Origin: Candidatus Coatesiibacteriota bacterium
GTDB lineage: Bacteria; RBG-13-66-14
NCBI GenBank assembly: GCA_030631385.1
Contig: DAOVLG010000013.1
Location: forward strand, 1-13,160
Direction of reading: 5' to 3'
DNA length: 13,160 nt
Positions within the stretch are counted from its first letter, which is position 1; every line of letters starts with the position of its first letter. Made by a program: the position numbers and the translations under genes. The notes under the pieces are model-generated. The model worked only from the letters and a program-made list of their open reading frames with translations, was not told the origin of the DNA and ran no database searches. Below, one piece after another: positions 13,057-13,160 of this stretch.

Positions 13057-13160
13057 TTACTTCAACATCTTGATAATCTCCGGGATGACCTCGTGGAGGT
13101 CGCCCACGATGCCGAAGTCGGCGTAGGAGAAAATCGGGGCGCGCGGGTCCTTGTTGATGG
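13057..13160 (-). CDS. etfA: Electron transfer flavoprotein alpha subunit (C-terminal end, cut by window edge)
   Basis: The last 34 codons of EtfA: INKDPRAPIFSYADFGIVGD, then LHEVIPEIIKMLK, stop TAA at 13059-13057. The pattern (IN.D..APIF..AD.GIVGD....VP.....L) is the hallmark of the FAD-domain C-terminus of ETF alpha, which with ETF beta carries electrons from acyl-CoA and related dehydrogenases or in flavin bifurcation. The gene and presumably etfB lie to the right. It converges with the nuclease-family gene across 735 bases. Confidence 0.9.
   Translation of the reverse strand, partial: INKDPRAPIFSYADFGIVGDLHEVIPEIIKMLK

Noticed and set aside
1..13160. A defence, phage or novel multi-gene system
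   Set aside because: I looked for reverse transcriptases, NTPase-nuclease pairs, toxin-antitoxin pairs, integrases and transposases and saw none. The content is housekeeping and central metabolism.

Overview
This is a moderately GC-rich bacterial chromosome segment. It holds ten confident protein-coding genes, two of them cut by the window edges, plus two damaged or recoded reading frames. Bacterial Shine-Dalgarno sites (often a full AGGAGG), ribosomal protein L28, DnaX, YbaB and RmuC establish a bacterium. A four-domain pyruvate:ferredoxin oxidoreductase (POR), an electron-transfer flavoprotein alpha chain and a folate-coupled histidine breakdown route suggest anaerobic or fermentative, amino-acid-using metabolism. 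I cannot place the phylum from sequence alone. An uncultured lineage is plausible, but that is a guess. Confident intact genes with visible stops end in TAA or TGA.

Layout. (1) 1-2542, minus strand: ftcD, hutI and fchA (cut by the left edge) form the end of histidine catabolism. HutI makes N-formimino-glutamate, FtcD moves the formimino group to tetrahydrofolate, and FchA releases ammonia to give methenyl-tetrahydrofolate. (2) 2642-3483, minus: an exported CsgG-like protein whose C-terminus is displaced by an apparent one-base frameshift. (3) 3660-7231, minus: the POR operon (gamma-delta fusion, alpha, beta) with a 16-bp perfect palindrome at its predicted transcription start, a hairpin directly before the ribosome site in both intercistronic gaps, and a terminator after beta. 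A tiny membrane-protein frame containing an in-frame TGA lies between that terminator and a second one. (4) 7275-8411, minus: rmuC, visibly AT-richer than its neighbours, with its own terminator. (5) 8552-9322, plus: a SAM methyltransferase frame interrupted by TAG. (6) 9418-9606, minus: rpmB, divergent from dnaX-ybaB (9780-11745, plus), followed by a bifunctional-nuclease-family (DUF151) gene at 11833-12321. (7) 12322-13056: about 735 bases without a convincing gene, carrying a terminator and a cluster of palindromes, several starting GTAGGG. It lies between the convergent 3' ends of the nuclease-family gene and etfA (right edge, minus).

I found no CRISPR array, tRNA, rRNA, insertion sequence or recognisable defence system. 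The points most worth checking are the two in-frame stop codons (TAG at 9071, TGA at 3811), the operator-like palindrome and hairpin-plus-ribosome-site layout of the POR operon, the intergenic palindrome family, and a possible -1 frameshift site in dnaX.
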